Shown one piece after another: positions 51,642 through 59,909 of a stretch of DNA of 64,000 bases. Every line of letters starts with the position of its first letter. Positions within the stretch are counted from its first letter, which is position 1. Position numbers and translations under genes: made by a program. The notes beneath the pieces were generated by a model, which worked only from the letters and a program-made list of their open reading frames with translations, was not told where the DNA came from and did no database searches. Source of the DNA: Terrabacter sp. Root85 (GTDB taxonomy: Bacteria > Actinomycetota > Actinomycetes > Actinomycetales > Dermatophilaceae); contig NZ_LMIW01000008.1 in NCBI RefSeq assembly GCF_001429185.1, positions 947,169 through 1,011,168 of the forward strand, read 5' to 3'.

Positions 51642-52270
51642 GCGGTCCGACCCCGCCCGAGCCTGTCGAAGCGCTGCTCGCCAAGGGCCTCGAGGGTCGC
51701 GGCTCGCCTCGCCTGGCCGGGGTCGTGCGGCTGCTGCGGAGATTGGACGCGGTCGACCGCAGCGCCTATCGGGTCGTGGCAGAGCTGAACACACCGTGGC
51801 TCGACGAGCCGCTACGCCGGGCGTCAGACTTCGCCAACTTCTCCAAACCCTGGCTCCTCGTGGCGGGGGGCCTGGCCGCATTCGGTGGGGCGAGGGGGCG
51901 CCGTGCCGCCCTCACGGGGGTAGCCGCGATCGGGGTGACCTCCCTCCTGGTCAACCAGCCGATGAAGCTGGCAGCCCGTCGTCGCCCGCGGCGCATCGAG
52001 CTGGGCGTGCCCGAGTCCCGATGGGTGGGGATGCCGTCATCGGCCTCCTTCCCTTCGGGGCACTCCGCGTCCGCGGCGGCATTCTGCGTCGCGACCAGCG
52101 CGGTGGTGCCAGAGCTGCGATGGCCCCTACGAGTGTCTGCGGCAGTCGTGGCGTTCTCGCGCGTGTACACCGGGGTGCACTACCCCGGCGACGTGCTGGT
52201 CGGTGCTTCCGTCGGTGCCGGACTCGGACGCGCGTCCTCGACCTTGGCCTCACGGCTGGGCCACCGATGA
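51638..52270 (+). CDS. PAP2 family phosphatase
   Basis: A 210-residue PAP2 protein from ATG 51638, overlapping the kinase stop (ATGA). The three phosphatase motifs are KLAARRRPRR (K-x6-RP), SFPSGHSASAAAF (PSGH) and SRVYTGVHYPGDV (SR-x5-H-x3-D), all with catalytic residues intact. Three to four membrane helices surround them. It could act on phosphatidic acid, undecaprenyl pyrophosphate or inositol lipids. It is the last gene of the SulP operon. Confidence 0.9.
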   Translation: MSGPTPPEPVEALLAKGLEGRGSPRLAGVVRLLRRLDAVDRSAYRVVAELNTPWLDEPLRRASDFANFSKPWLLVAGGLAAFGGARGRRAALTGVAAIGVTSLLVNQPMKLAARRRPRRIELGVPESRWVGMPSSASFPSGHSASAAAFCVATSAVVPELRWPLRVSAAVVAFSRVYTGVHYPGDVLVGASVGAGLGRASSTLASRLGHR

Positions 52271-52346
52271 CCGCAGCTGCCGGCGCTCCGGGACCATTCG
52301 TCACCGGGTCAGGTCCTCGAGCCACGCTTCACGCGCGAAGCGCCCT

Positions 52347-53087
52347 TCAGCGTGATCCCGGACGGCGGGACCCTGCCACCTGCTCCGTACGGACCCGCGC
52401 CGCCGGGGCGACGGCGTACGCGGCGATCAGGCCCACTCCGACTCCGAGGGCGTAGCCGGCAACCACCTCCGTGGGCGTGTGCACCCCGAGCATGAGCCGA
52501 TCGAGGCCGACGACGAGCGAGACCAGCACACCGACCACCAGGAGAAGTCGGCGACGCGCGCGCTGGCGGAGGAACAGAGCCGACAGCACACACGCGGTCG
52601 TGACGGCGGCGGCGATGTTCGACGCGTGGCCGCTCGGCATCGCGCTCGACGTGTATTCGATGATCGGGTGCGCCACGACGGGCCTTCCCAGGTCGACGTA
52701 GTGCTTGAGCACACTGGTCACGAGCGAGGTGCCGGCGATGACCACCACGACGTACGCGGCCGCCCGACCCTGCCTCCTGATCACCAGCACACCGGCTACG
52801 AGGGCCGTCGCGACCGCGCTGGCCACGGTGCCGAAGGCGTAGGAGATCCCCACCAGCGGGCCTTCGAGCCAGGGTGAACCGGCACGCCACGCGTCGGGAC
52901 CGAGCTGCAGGACGTGGTCCCAGCGGTCGAGGATCTCCGGATGGGCCACGGCCAGGGCGCAGAGGGCCAGGCAGACCGCGGTGCTCGCCGTGCCCCAGGC
53001 CAGGAACAGCCGGCGGGTGCGCGTCGTGAACGCGCCGCGGCCCGGTCTCTCGTCCGGTGTCGTCCGGTGTGTGTCGTCGACGGTCAT
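52347..53087 (-). CDS. PAP2 superfamily membrane protein (second)
   Basis: A 246-residue protein with about six membrane helices. KHYVDLGRP, SAMPSGHASNIAAAV and LDRLMLGVHTPTEVVAG match the three PAP2 motifs, but the first Arg/Ser of motif 3 reads LDR and the last acidic residue is Glu in place of Asp. The enzyme is probably active, with possible altered specificity. It converges on the other PAP2 gene, 76 bases away. The C-terminus is basic. The ATG at 53087 lies in a typical context with GGAGGTCACCCCG upstream. Confidence 0.85.
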   Translation of the reverse strand: MTVDDTHRTTPDERPGRGAFTTRTRRLFLAWGTASTAVCLALCALAVAHPEILDRWDHVLQLGPDAWRAGSPWLEGPLVGISYAFGTVASAVATALVAGVLVIRRQGRAAAYVVVVIAGTSLVTSVLKHYVDLGRPVVAHPIIEYTSSAMPSGHASNIAAAVTTACVLSALFLRQRARRRLLLVVGVLVSLVVGLDRLMLGVHTPTEVVAGYALGVGVGLIAAYAVAPAARVRTEQVAGSRRPGSR

Positions 53088-53172
53088 CGGGGTGACCTCC
53101 TGCGCGTCGGCTCGATCGGCCGGCCGCGGACCCGGGCACCCCTCAGCAGCTTCGGGCTGGACAAGGGGGCAC

Positions 53173-54033
53173 TCAGAAAGGAGTCGGGATGAAGCGCGGC
53201 GGCAGGGCCGGGGCCCTGTAGTCGCCCGGCGCCTGACGCTCCGGGAGCTCGACGTCCTTCGACTCGAGCGGCTCGTAGGGCACCTGGCTCAGCAGGTGGC
53301 TGATGACGTTCAGCCGGCCACGCCTCTTGCTGTCCGTGTAGGCGACGTTCCACGGGGCCCACGGGGTGTCGGAAGCGGCGAACATCGCGTCGCGAGCCCG
53401 GGAGTAGTCGTACCAGCGGCTGTAGGACTCCAGGTCCATGTCGGAGAGCTTCCACACCTTGCGCGGGTCATGGATCCTGTTCTCGATCCGGCGGGTCTGC
53501 TCGTCGGAACCGACCTCGAGCCAGTACTTGAGCAGGATGATGCCCGAGTCGACGATGGCCTTCTCGACGGCAGGGACCTGCTCCAGAAAGCGGTCGGTCT
53601 GGGCGGGCGTGCAGAAGCCCATCACCCGCTCGACCCCCGCTCGGTTGTACCAGCTGCGGTCGAAGATCACGACCTCACCGGCCGCCGGGAAGTGCTTGAT
53701 GTACCGCTGGATGTACATCTGTGACCGCTCCCGGTCAGTCGGCGACGGCAACGCGACCACGCGGAAGACCCGCGGGCTCACGCGCTCGACGATGCGCTTG
53801 ATCGTGCCGCCCTTGCCGGCCGTGTCCCGCCCCTCGAACACGACACACACCTTGGCACCGGACGCCTTCACCCACTCCTGCATGGCCACGAGCTCCGCCT
53901 GCAGCACCGCCAGCTCCGCCTCGTAGGCCTTCCGACCCAGTTTCGCCCCAGCCGAGGACGCGTCGCGCTCACCTGCGGTCCGGGCGCGCAACACCTCGCT
54001 GGGGTTCGACTTCATGGCCTTCTTCTTGCTCAT
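53173..54033 (-). CDS. ppk2: Polyphosphate kinase 2 (PPK2)
   Basis: A 286-residue PPK2. VVFEGRDTAGKGGTIKR is the Walker A, FDRSWYNRAGVERVMGFC is Walker B and the lid start, and SRWYDYSRARDAMFAAS the conserved lid region. Class I PPK2 enzymes use polyphosphate to phosphorylate ADP or GDP. I start at ATG 54033 (GGAGGCC upstream), giving MSKKKAMKSN; the open frame extends 53 codons upstream but is of poor composition. It is between two membrane phosphate or anion genes, a theme of this region. Confidence 0.93.
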   Translation of the reverse strand: MSKKKAMKSNPSEVLRARTAGERDASSAGAKLGRKAYEAELAVLQAELVAMQEWVKASGAKVCVVFEGRDTAGKGGTIKRIVERVSPRVFRVVALPSPTDRERSQMYIQRYIKHFPAAGEVVIFDRSWYNRAGVERVMGFCTPAQTDRFLEQVPAVEKAIVDSGIILLKYWLEVGSDEQTRRIENRIHDPRKVWKLSDMDLESYSRWYDYSRARDAMFAASDTPWAPWNVAYTDSKRRGRLNVISHLLSQVPYEPLESKDVELPERQAPGDYRAPALPPRFIPTPF

Positions 54034-54248
54034 CGCTGGCCTCCGGCGCTGCGTCGTCGCGTCTGGGCGTCGTCCGGTCCAGGGTCTCGCCTCGCCGCCC
54101 TCGTAGGCTACCTCCGACGCGGTCGCAGCGGTCGAGCCTTCCTCAAACCTCGGCGAACCGCCGAGCGACCGTTCGCGTCCTTGGTTGGTCACCGACCGGC
54201 CGACGCACGTGGTCCTCTTCGGGCGATGCGGGTCGTCGCGCAGACGGC

Positions 54249-55988
54249 TTGGCTGGAGCCGTGCAGCCGTTCGACAGGGCCTACAAGGGTCGCGGTGCGT
54301 TCGCGTCCGCGACTCGACCGCCGATCACGACGCGGTACGTTCCCTTCGCGCGGTCCCTCGCGGCGTACACGCGGCCGCGGCTGCGCACGGACCTCGTCGC
54401 CGGTGTCACGGTGGCGGCGTTGGCCCTGCCGTCGGCGATGGCCTACGCCGAGCTGGCCGGCGTCCCGGTCAGCGCCGGCCTCTACGCCCTGCTCCTCCCG
54501 GTGCTGGCCTACGCGGTCCTCGGGTCGGCGCCCCGGGTGGTGGTCGGCCCGGAGGGCACCGTGTCGCTGTTGATCGCGACCGTGGTCGCGCCGCTGGCCG
54601 CCGGCGGCAGCGCCCAGTACGCCGCGCTGGCCTCGTTGCTCGCGATCATGGTGGGGGTCGTCTTCCTGGCGGCCCGGCTGGCCCGCCTCGGCTGGATCGC
54701 CGACTACTTCTCGCAGGCGGTCCTCGTCGGCTACATCACCGGCGTCGCCGTCGTGCTGATCCTCGGCCAGCTCGGCAAGCTGCTCGGCGTCTCGAGCGAC
54801 GCGGAGGGGGCCATCCCCGAGACGGTCGACATCGTCGGCCACCTCGGCAGCGCCAACGGCGCCACGGTCCTCGTGGGTCTCGTCTCGTTGGCCCTGCTGG
54901 TCGTCGCCGGTCGGATCAGCAAGCGGCTGCCAGGTGCCCTCGCGGTCGTGATCCTCGGCATCGCCGCGTCCTGGGCCCTGGACCTCGTCGCCCACGGGGT
55001 CTCGGTCACCGGGTCCGTGCCGCGGGGACTGCCGTCGCTCGAGCTGCCGGACGTGTCACGCGCAGACCTCGGGACGCTCGTGGTCGCGGCCCTCGCGGTG
55101 TTCCTCGTCGCCTTCTCGGACTCCATCCTCACGGCACGCTCTTTCGCCGCGCGCCACCACGAGGTGGTCGACGCCAACCAGGAGCTCCTCGCCTTCGGGG
55201 TGGCCCAGATCTCGGCCGGCGTCACGCAGAGCATCCCGGTCGGGACGAGCGGGTCGCGCACCGCGGTCAACGACGACATGGGGGCCACGAGCCAGGTCAG
55301 CGGGCTCGCGGCCGCAGGGACGATCGCCGTCATCCTGCTCTTCCTCACTGCGCCGATCGAGTACCTCCCCTCGGCGGTCCTCGGTGCGGTCATCGTGTAC
55401 GCGGCGGCCAAGCTGATCGACCCGGTGCAGTGGCGCGAGCTGGCCCGCAGCAGCAGGGTCGAGGTCGTCATCGCCGCCATCACGGTCGTGTGCGTCGTGG
55501 CGGTCGGGGTCCTGCAGGCGATCATCGTGGCGGTCCTGCTGTCCGTCGCCGACATCGTGCGTCGGGCGGCACGACCCGCCGACGCCGTGCTGGGGTGGTC
55601 CGCCCGTGACGACCGCTACGTGGACGTCGCGGACCAGCCCGACGCGGGCGTCAGCGCGGGTGTGGTCGTCTACCGCATCCAGGACCGGCTGTTCTTCGCC
55701 AACGCCCACTACTTCAAGCGCCGGCTGTGGGCCGCCGTGGACGGTGCGCCCAAGCCCGTGCGGCACGTGGTGCTCGACGGCTCGTTCATCAGCGACCTCG
55801 ACGCCAGCGCTGAGGTCGCGCTGCGCGAGGTGCTCGACGGGCTCCGCGAGCGCAACATCGAGCTCCACGTGGCACGGGCGGCGCAGGAGCTGAGGGACCG
55901 CCTGGACTCGGTCGGGCTGGTCGAGGCCATCGGCGCCGACCACTTCCACGGCACGGTGACCGCGGCGGTGCAGGCCTGCACGCACTAG
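54249..55988 (+). CDS. SulP family anion transporter with STAS domain (second)
   Basis: A 579-residue SulP carrier, paralogous to the one at 48538-50289. LVAGVTVAALALPSAMAYAE, PRVVVGPEGTVSLLIATV and IPVGTSGSRTAVNDDMGATS match the family. The STAS domain (about 440-560) has LFFANAHYFKRRLWAAV and ISDLDASAEVALREVL. The start is TTG 54249; GTG 54261 four codons later is a plausible alternative. Unlike the first copy it is not followed by lipid genes; its stop carries the promoter of the MOSC-like gene. The 215 bases upstream, back to the divergent PPK2 gene, hold no ORF. Confidence 0.88.
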   Translation: MAGAVQPFDRAYKGRGAFASATRPPITTRYVPFARSLAAYTRPRLRTDLVAGVTVAALALPSAMAYAELAGVPVSAGLYALLLPVLAYAVLGSAPRVVVGPEGTVSLLIATVVAPLAAGGSAQYAALASLLAIMVGVVFLAARLARLGWIADYFSQAVLVGYITGVAVVLILGQLGKLLGVSSDAEGAIPETVDIVGHLGSANGATVLVGLVSLALLVVAGRISKRLPGALAVVILGIAASWALDLVAHGVSVTGSVPRGLPSLELPDVSRADLGTLVVAALAVFLVAFSDSILTARSFAARHHEVVDANQELLAFGVAQISAGVTQSIPVGTSGSRTAVNDDMGATSQVSGLAAAGTIAVILLFLTAPIEYLPSAVLGAVIVYAAAKLIDPVQWRELARSSRVEVVIAAITVVCVVAVGVLQAIIVAVLLSVADIVRRAARPADAVLGWSARDDRYVDVADQPDAGVSAGVVVYRIQDRLFFANAHYFKRRLWAAVDGAPKPVRHVVLDGSFISDLDASAEVALREVLDGLRERNIELHVARAAQELRDRLDSVGLVEAIGADHFHGTVTAAVQACTH

Positions 55989-55991
55989 CGT
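55986..55991 (+). promoter_or_regulatory. -10 element of a leaderless promoter for the MOSC-like gene
   Basis: TAGCGT overlaps the TAG stop of the SulP gene and is followed by seven bases and ATG 55999. Transcription of the two genes may therefore be partly independent. Confidence 0.45.
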
Positions 55992-55998
55992 TGCGACC

Positions 55999-56349
55999 AT
56001 GATCGCCACGGTCTCGAGCCTGTTCATCTATCCCGACTCCGACGCCCCCGGCCAGGAGCTCGCCTCCGTCGAGGTCACCGAGACCGGCCCTGAGGGCAAC
56101 CGCTCGAAGAAGCATGCCGTACACCTCGTCGCGGTCGACGACTTCGTCGCGACCCACCCCAAGGCCAACATCGTCCTCGACATGGAGTCGTCCGTGCTCG
56201 AGAAGCTCGTGGGCCGCATCGTCCGTCTCGGCGAGTGCACGCTCGAGGTGACCCAGACACCCTCGCAGTGCGCCGGCGTCTACGCCCGCGTCGTCGAGCC
56301 GGGCGAGGTGTCGGTCGACGACGCGCTGCTCGTCGCCGAGGCCGAGTGA
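55999..56349 (+). CDS. MOSC-like small protein
   Basis: A 116-residue beta-rich protein. SSLFIYPDSDAPGQEL, KKHAVHLVAVDDF and ECTLEVTQTPSQCAGVYARV recall the beta-barrel core of MOSC domains, which bind molybdenum-cofactor or sulfur groups, but the conserved Cys of the C-terminal MOSC family is only tentatively placed (SQCAG). It is short compared with typical MOSC proteins (about 200). There is no signal or membrane segment. The next gene, a flavin-reductase-like protein, starts 49 bases later. Confidence 0.6.
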   Translation: MIATVSSLFIYPDSDAPGQELASVEVTETGPEGNRSKKHAVHLVAVDDFVATHPKANIVLDMESSVLEKLVGRIVRLGECTLEVTQTPSQCAGVYARVVEPGEVSVDDALLVAEAE

Positions 56350-56398
56350 GCACCGGCCCGGCTCACCGGCCCGCGCCGCTCCCCGGCGGGGACGCGAC

Positions 56399-56920
56399 AT
56401 GACGATCCACACGGAGCACCCGTTCGACACTCCTGACGAGGACCGCGACCCGGTCCGGCGACTGCGGGGGCGCATCGGTGGCACGGTGTCGCTCTGGACG
56501 GCAGGCGCAGGCATCGAGCGGGTCGGCCTGACGGTCTCGTCCTACCTCGTCGCCACCGGGAACCCGGGCCGGGTCGTCGGGCTCCTCCATCCCGACTCCG
56601 ACGTGCTCGACGCCCTCGAGGAGACCGGCACGGCCGTCGTCACGCTCCTCGGTGCGCGTGACGAGCGCCTCGCCGACGTCTTCGCCGGCGTCATGCCCGC
56701 GCCCGGCGGGGCCTTCCGGCTCATCGAGTGGGAGCAGACCGAGTGGGGTCCGCGCCCTCGCCACGCCACGACCTGGATGGGCGTGCGCCTCGACCCGGGC
56801 AGCCGTCGCGACGTCGGGTGGTCGGTGCTCGTCGAGGCGACGATCGAGCACGCCGAGGTCGGGGTCGAGGACGCCCCGCTCGTGCACCGGCGCGGTCGCT
56901 ACCAGCGCGCGACCGAGTGA
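56399..56920 (+). CDS. Flavin reductase-like domain protein
   Basis: A 173-residue protein. The RIGGTVSLWTAGAGIERVGL start and LTVSSYLVATGNPGRVV block match the FMN-binding flavin reductase fold; the GRYQRATE end is typical of the family. Signature residues for binding FMN phosphate are not all recognisable. It may be a diverged flavoprotein or F420/heme-associated member. A GGCGGGGAC sequence precedes the ATG. It probably shares a transcript with the upstream small gene. Confidence 0.7.
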   Translation: MTIHTEHPFDTPDEDRDPVRRLRGRIGGTVSLWTAGAGIERVGLTVSSYLVATGNPGRVVGLLHPDSDVLDALEETGTAVVTLLGARDERLADVFAGVMPAPGGAFRLIEWEQTEWGPRPRHATTWMGVRLDPGSRRDVGWSVLVEATIEHAEVGVEDAPLVHRRGRYQRATE

Positions 56921-57028
56921 CGTACGACTGACGGTGCGGGACGGCATACGACCTCGGGCGGCAGATCGCGCGCGAGATCGCGCAGTGCGTGCGCTCGGGC
57001 GATCCGAGCCGCGCGATCTCACGCCGGA

Positions 57029-59068
57029 TCAGGCGGTCCCTGACATCTCCGTCGTCAGCAGGCCCTCGGGGATGCCGAAGGCGTCGACGAGCGTCGTGGC
57101 GTGCGGGCGCAGCTCCGCGCAGACCTCGTTGACGAGGGCGGTGAGCGCCTTGGCGCGCGCAGGGCTCAGCCGGTCGTGCTCGAGGTACCACGCCTTGTGG
57201 CGCTCGATCGTCGACAGGGCGTAGAGGTCGCAGACCCGGGCGAGCACGGCGCGGGCCTCGTCGTCGGAGCAGGACTCGACCGAGGCGGCGAAGGTCTCGG
57301 CGACGGTGCGCTCGACGTGGGCCGTCGCGGCCTCGACGAGGTGGTCCTGCGTCGCGTTGAAGATCGCGAACGCGTCGGCGCCCGGAGCGGTGGCCCGCCG
57401 GAGCCGTCGGGCCAGGCCCTCGATGAGGTGCTCCTCGCGTTCGCGCAGCAGGCGCAGCTGGGTGCCGCGGATGCCGAAGGTGACGTCCTCGTCGCGGCCC
57501 GGCGCAGCGTCGACGAGCCGCTGGATGATGCCCCGTGCCGACGACCGCTCGATGACGGTGCCGCCGACGAGCCGCGCGCCGAAGCGCACGATGCCGGCCG
57601 TGTCGAGGTCGCCGAACGTCGCCTGGTACTCGCCGAGGAGCGACTTGGCGACGAGCTGGAGCAGGACTGTGTTGTCGCCCTCGAAGGTCGTGAAGATGTC
57701 GGTGTCGGCCTTGAGCGCGGCGAGGCGGTTGGCCCAGAGGTAGCCGGCACCGCCGCACAGCTCGCGGCACTCCTGGATGGTGTCGGTCGCGTGCCGGGTC
57801 GTCAGCACCTTGATCCCGGCGGCCCGGGTCTCGAGCCGGCGCTGGTCCTCCTCGGACGTCGCGCGCCCGGCGAGCACGTCGTCCATGGCGGAGACGAGCT
57901 CGTGCTGCGCGAGCTGGAGGGCGTATGCCGTCGCGATCCTCGGCAGCAGGCGCCGCTGGTAGGTCCGGTAGTCGAGGACGGTCGTCTCCTCCTCGGTGCC
58001 GGGGGCGGCGAACTGGCGGCGCCCGGCGGCATACGTCGTCGTGACGGCGAGGGCCGAGCGGGCGGCAGCGCCCGCTCCGCCGGCCACCGAGATGCGACCG
58101 CGGACGAGCGTGCCGAGCATCGTGAAGAAGCGGCGGCCGGGGTTGTCGATGGGGCTCGTGTAGGTGCCGTCGTCGCCGATGTCGCCGTAGCGGCCGAGCA
58201 GGTTGGTGCGCGGCACCCGGACGTGGTCGAAGAGCAGCCGTCCGTTGTCGACGCCGGCGAGTCCGAGCTTCGGACCGCAGTCCTCGATGGTGACACCCCT
58301 TGCGGGAGTGCCGGACTCGTCGCGGATCGGGACGAGGACGCAGTGCACGCCGCGGGACTCGCCGTCGACGACGAGCTGCGCGAAGACCGCCGCGAGGCGA
58401 CCGTCGCGGGCCGCGTTGCCGATGTAGTCCTTGCGTGCCGCGGGCACGGGCGAGTGGACGAGGATCTCGTCGGTCGCCGGGTCGAAGGTCGCGGTCGTCA
58501 GCAGGCTCTGCACGTCGCTGCCGTGGCCGGTCTCGGTCATCGCGAAGCAGCCCTGCAGCTCGCCGGCCGTGATGCGGGGCAGGAGGTGGTCGTGGCGGCT
58601 CGTACCCAGGAGGGAGACGGCGCCGCCGAAGAGGCCCCACTGGACGCCGGCCTTGACGAAGAGCGAGAGGTCGGTGTGACCGAGCATCTCGAAGGCGGCG
58701 ACGGCCTCGCCGTAGCGAGCGGTGCCGCCCTGGTGCTCGGGGAAGCCGCGAGCGGCGTACGGCTCCGCGGCCAGGGCTGCGAGCTGGGCGGTGACACGGG
58801 AGCGGTGCTCGTCCATCGGCAGCGGGGCCGACGGCGGTCCGAACGTCGCGGCGTCGAGCGCTCGGCAGTGGTCCCGCACCTCCCCGAACGGGCCGTCGAG
58901 GTGGGCTCGGAGCGCCGCGGTCAGCGCGGGGCCGGTCTGGGTCGTGGGGTGCTGGCCCGGGTCGCGGTGCTCGGGTGCCGGGGAGCGATCGGGGGCGGGC
59001 GAGCCGACGGGGGAGCCGCTGCGTGTGTCGGCAGGGAAGCTCGTGGGGGAGTCTGTGGCCGTGGACAT
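57029..59068 (-). CDS. Acyl-CoA dehydrogenase/oxidase family flavoenzyme (FadE-like)
   Basis: A 679-residue acyl-CoA oxidase-type protein. CFAMTETGHGSDVQSLLTTA is the FAD-binding signature, YIGNAARDGRLAAVFAQL the middle domain, and CRELCGGAGYLWANRLAALK plus FTTFEGDNTVLLQLVAKSLL the C-terminal domain with the catalytic Glu in TFEGDN. The length suits acyl-CoA oxidase-like enzymes. The N-terminal 60 residues are Pro/Ser-rich. ATG 59068 has GGAAGGC upstream. The TetR gene precedes it on the same strand, so the regulator and enzyme are probably one operon. It should catalyse the first step of beta-oxidation. Confidence 0.87.
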   Translation of the reverse strand: MSTATDSPTSFPADTRSGSPVGSPAPDRSPAPEHRDPGQHPTTQTGPALTAALRAHLDGPFGEVRDHCRALDAATFGPPSAPLPMDEHRSRVTAQLAALAAEPYAARGFPEHQGGTARYGEAVAAFEMLGHTDLSLFVKAGVQWGLFGGAVSLLGTSRHDHLLPRITAGELQGCFAMTETGHGSDVQSLLTTATFDPATDEILVHSPVPAARKDYIGNAARDGRLAAVFAQLVVDGESRGVHCVLVPIRDESGTPARGVTIEDCGPKLGLAGVDNGRLLFDHVRVPRTNLLGRYGDIGDDGTYTSPIDNPGRRFFTMLGTLVRGRISVAGGAGAAARSALAVTTTYAAGRRQFAAPGTEEETTVLDYRTYQRRLLPRIATAYALQLAQHELVSAMDDVLAGRATSEEDQRRLETRAAGIKVLTTRHATDTIQECRELCGGAGYLWANRLAALKADTDIFTTFEGDNTVLLQLVAKSLLGEYQATFGDLDTAGIVRFGARLVGGTVIERSSARGIIQRLVDAAPGRDEDVTFGIRGTQLRLLREREEHLIEGLARRLRRATAPGADAFAIFNATQDHLVEAATAHVERTVAETFAASVESCSDDEARAVLARVCDLYALSTIERHKAWYLEHDRLSPARAKALTALVNEVCAELRPHATTLVDAFGIPEGLLTTEMSGTA

Positions 59069-59091
59069 CTCGGTGCCTTCCGGTCTGGACC

Positions 59092-59811
59092 TCAGGAGGT
59101 CGCGGTGGTCGGGGAGGTGGACGTGTGTGTGGAGGAGTGGGCCGTGAGGACGGGGGCGAGCCCGTGCCACGCGAGGTCGGTCAGGGAGTCGACCACGGCG
59201 GCGCGCGGGGCGCGGTCGACCTCGGGGGTGGCGAGCCAGTCGTCGGCGACCGCACGCACGGAGCCGACGAGCGCGATCGCCCACGTGCGGGCCCGCGACG
59301 GGTCGGTCGCCGGTGACTGCAGCGCCTCGAGGAGCAGGCCGGTCAGCTGGTCGGTCACCTGGTCGACCGTGCCTCCGACGGGGTCGTCGGCGAGCGGGAG
59401 GTCGACGAGCGGCCGGTTGACGACGAAGCGGTAGACCTCGGTGTCGGACTCGACGAGGGCAAGGTAGGCCTCGACCGTGGACGCGACGAGCTCGCGGGTG
59501 TCCGCCGGCGGTGTGCTCGACCGGCCGAGCGCCGCCCCGACGTTGCCGACGACGCGTCCGTCGATGCGGGCGGCCACGGCGCGGTAGAGACCGGCCTTGT
59601 CGTCGAAGTGGCGGTAGATGACGGTCTTGGACGTGCCGGCCTCGGCCGCGATGTCGTCCATCCCGACGCCGGCGCCGTGGGTGCGGATCGCGCGGATCGT
59701 CGCGTCGACGAGGGCGGCGCGGCGCTCCTCGCGGTGGCGCTCCCAACGCGAGTCCCGCCCGTCCCGAGGGGCGGCGGGAGCCTGTCCCGGACGATCCAGG
59801 TCGTTGTCCAT
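59092..59811 (-). CDS. TetR-family transcriptional repressor
   Basis: A 239-residue regulator. The HTH is clear: LVDATIRAIRTHGAGVGMDD, then IAAEAGTSKTVIYRHFDDKA (KTVIYRHF is the recognition helix). The variable ligand domain follows (about 90-220). The start codon ATG 59811 is six bases after a TACTTT element, so it is probably leaderless. It sits between the acyl-CoA dehydrogenase gene (same strand) and the divergent thiolase operon. Its ligand is likely an acyl-CoA, and it should control both directions. Confidence 0.88.
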   Translation of the reverse strand: MDNDLDRPGQAPAAPRDGRDSRWERHREERRAALVDATIRAIRTHGAGVGMDDIAAEAGTSKTVIYRHFDDKAGLYRAVAARIDGRVVGNVGAALGRSSTPPADTRELVASTVEAYLALVESDTEVYRFVVNRPLVDLPLADDPVGGTVDQVTDQLTGLLLEALQSPATDPSRARTWAIALVGSVRAVADDWLATPEVDRAPRAAVVDSLTDLAWHGLAPVLTAHSSTHTSTSPTTATS

Positions 59812-59817
59812 CTCACG

Positions 59818-59866
59818 AAAGTAACAGGTACTGGCTGTATCGACTACTGCCGGTTTCGGTTATCTT
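59818..59866. promoter_or_regulatory. Divergent promoter region with candidate TetR operator
   Basis: On the minus strand TACTTT (59818-59823) is a -10 six bases before the TetR ATG. On the plus strand TATCTT (59861-59866) is a -10 for the thiolase gene, 43 bases before its ATG. Between the -10 elements a dyad, ACAG-7-CTGT, spans 59824-59838 and would overlap the TetR promoter core. An autorepressor site shared by both operons is the natural reading. Confidence 0.5.
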
Positions 59867-59909
59867 GGTCGAGAACGACAGGTCAGACATCCGACAGCAG
59901 GAGAGACCC

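Noticed and set aside
57101-59434. A 777-codon plus-strand open frame
   Set aside because: It is the antisense shadow of the acyl-CoA dehydrogenase and part of the TetR gene.
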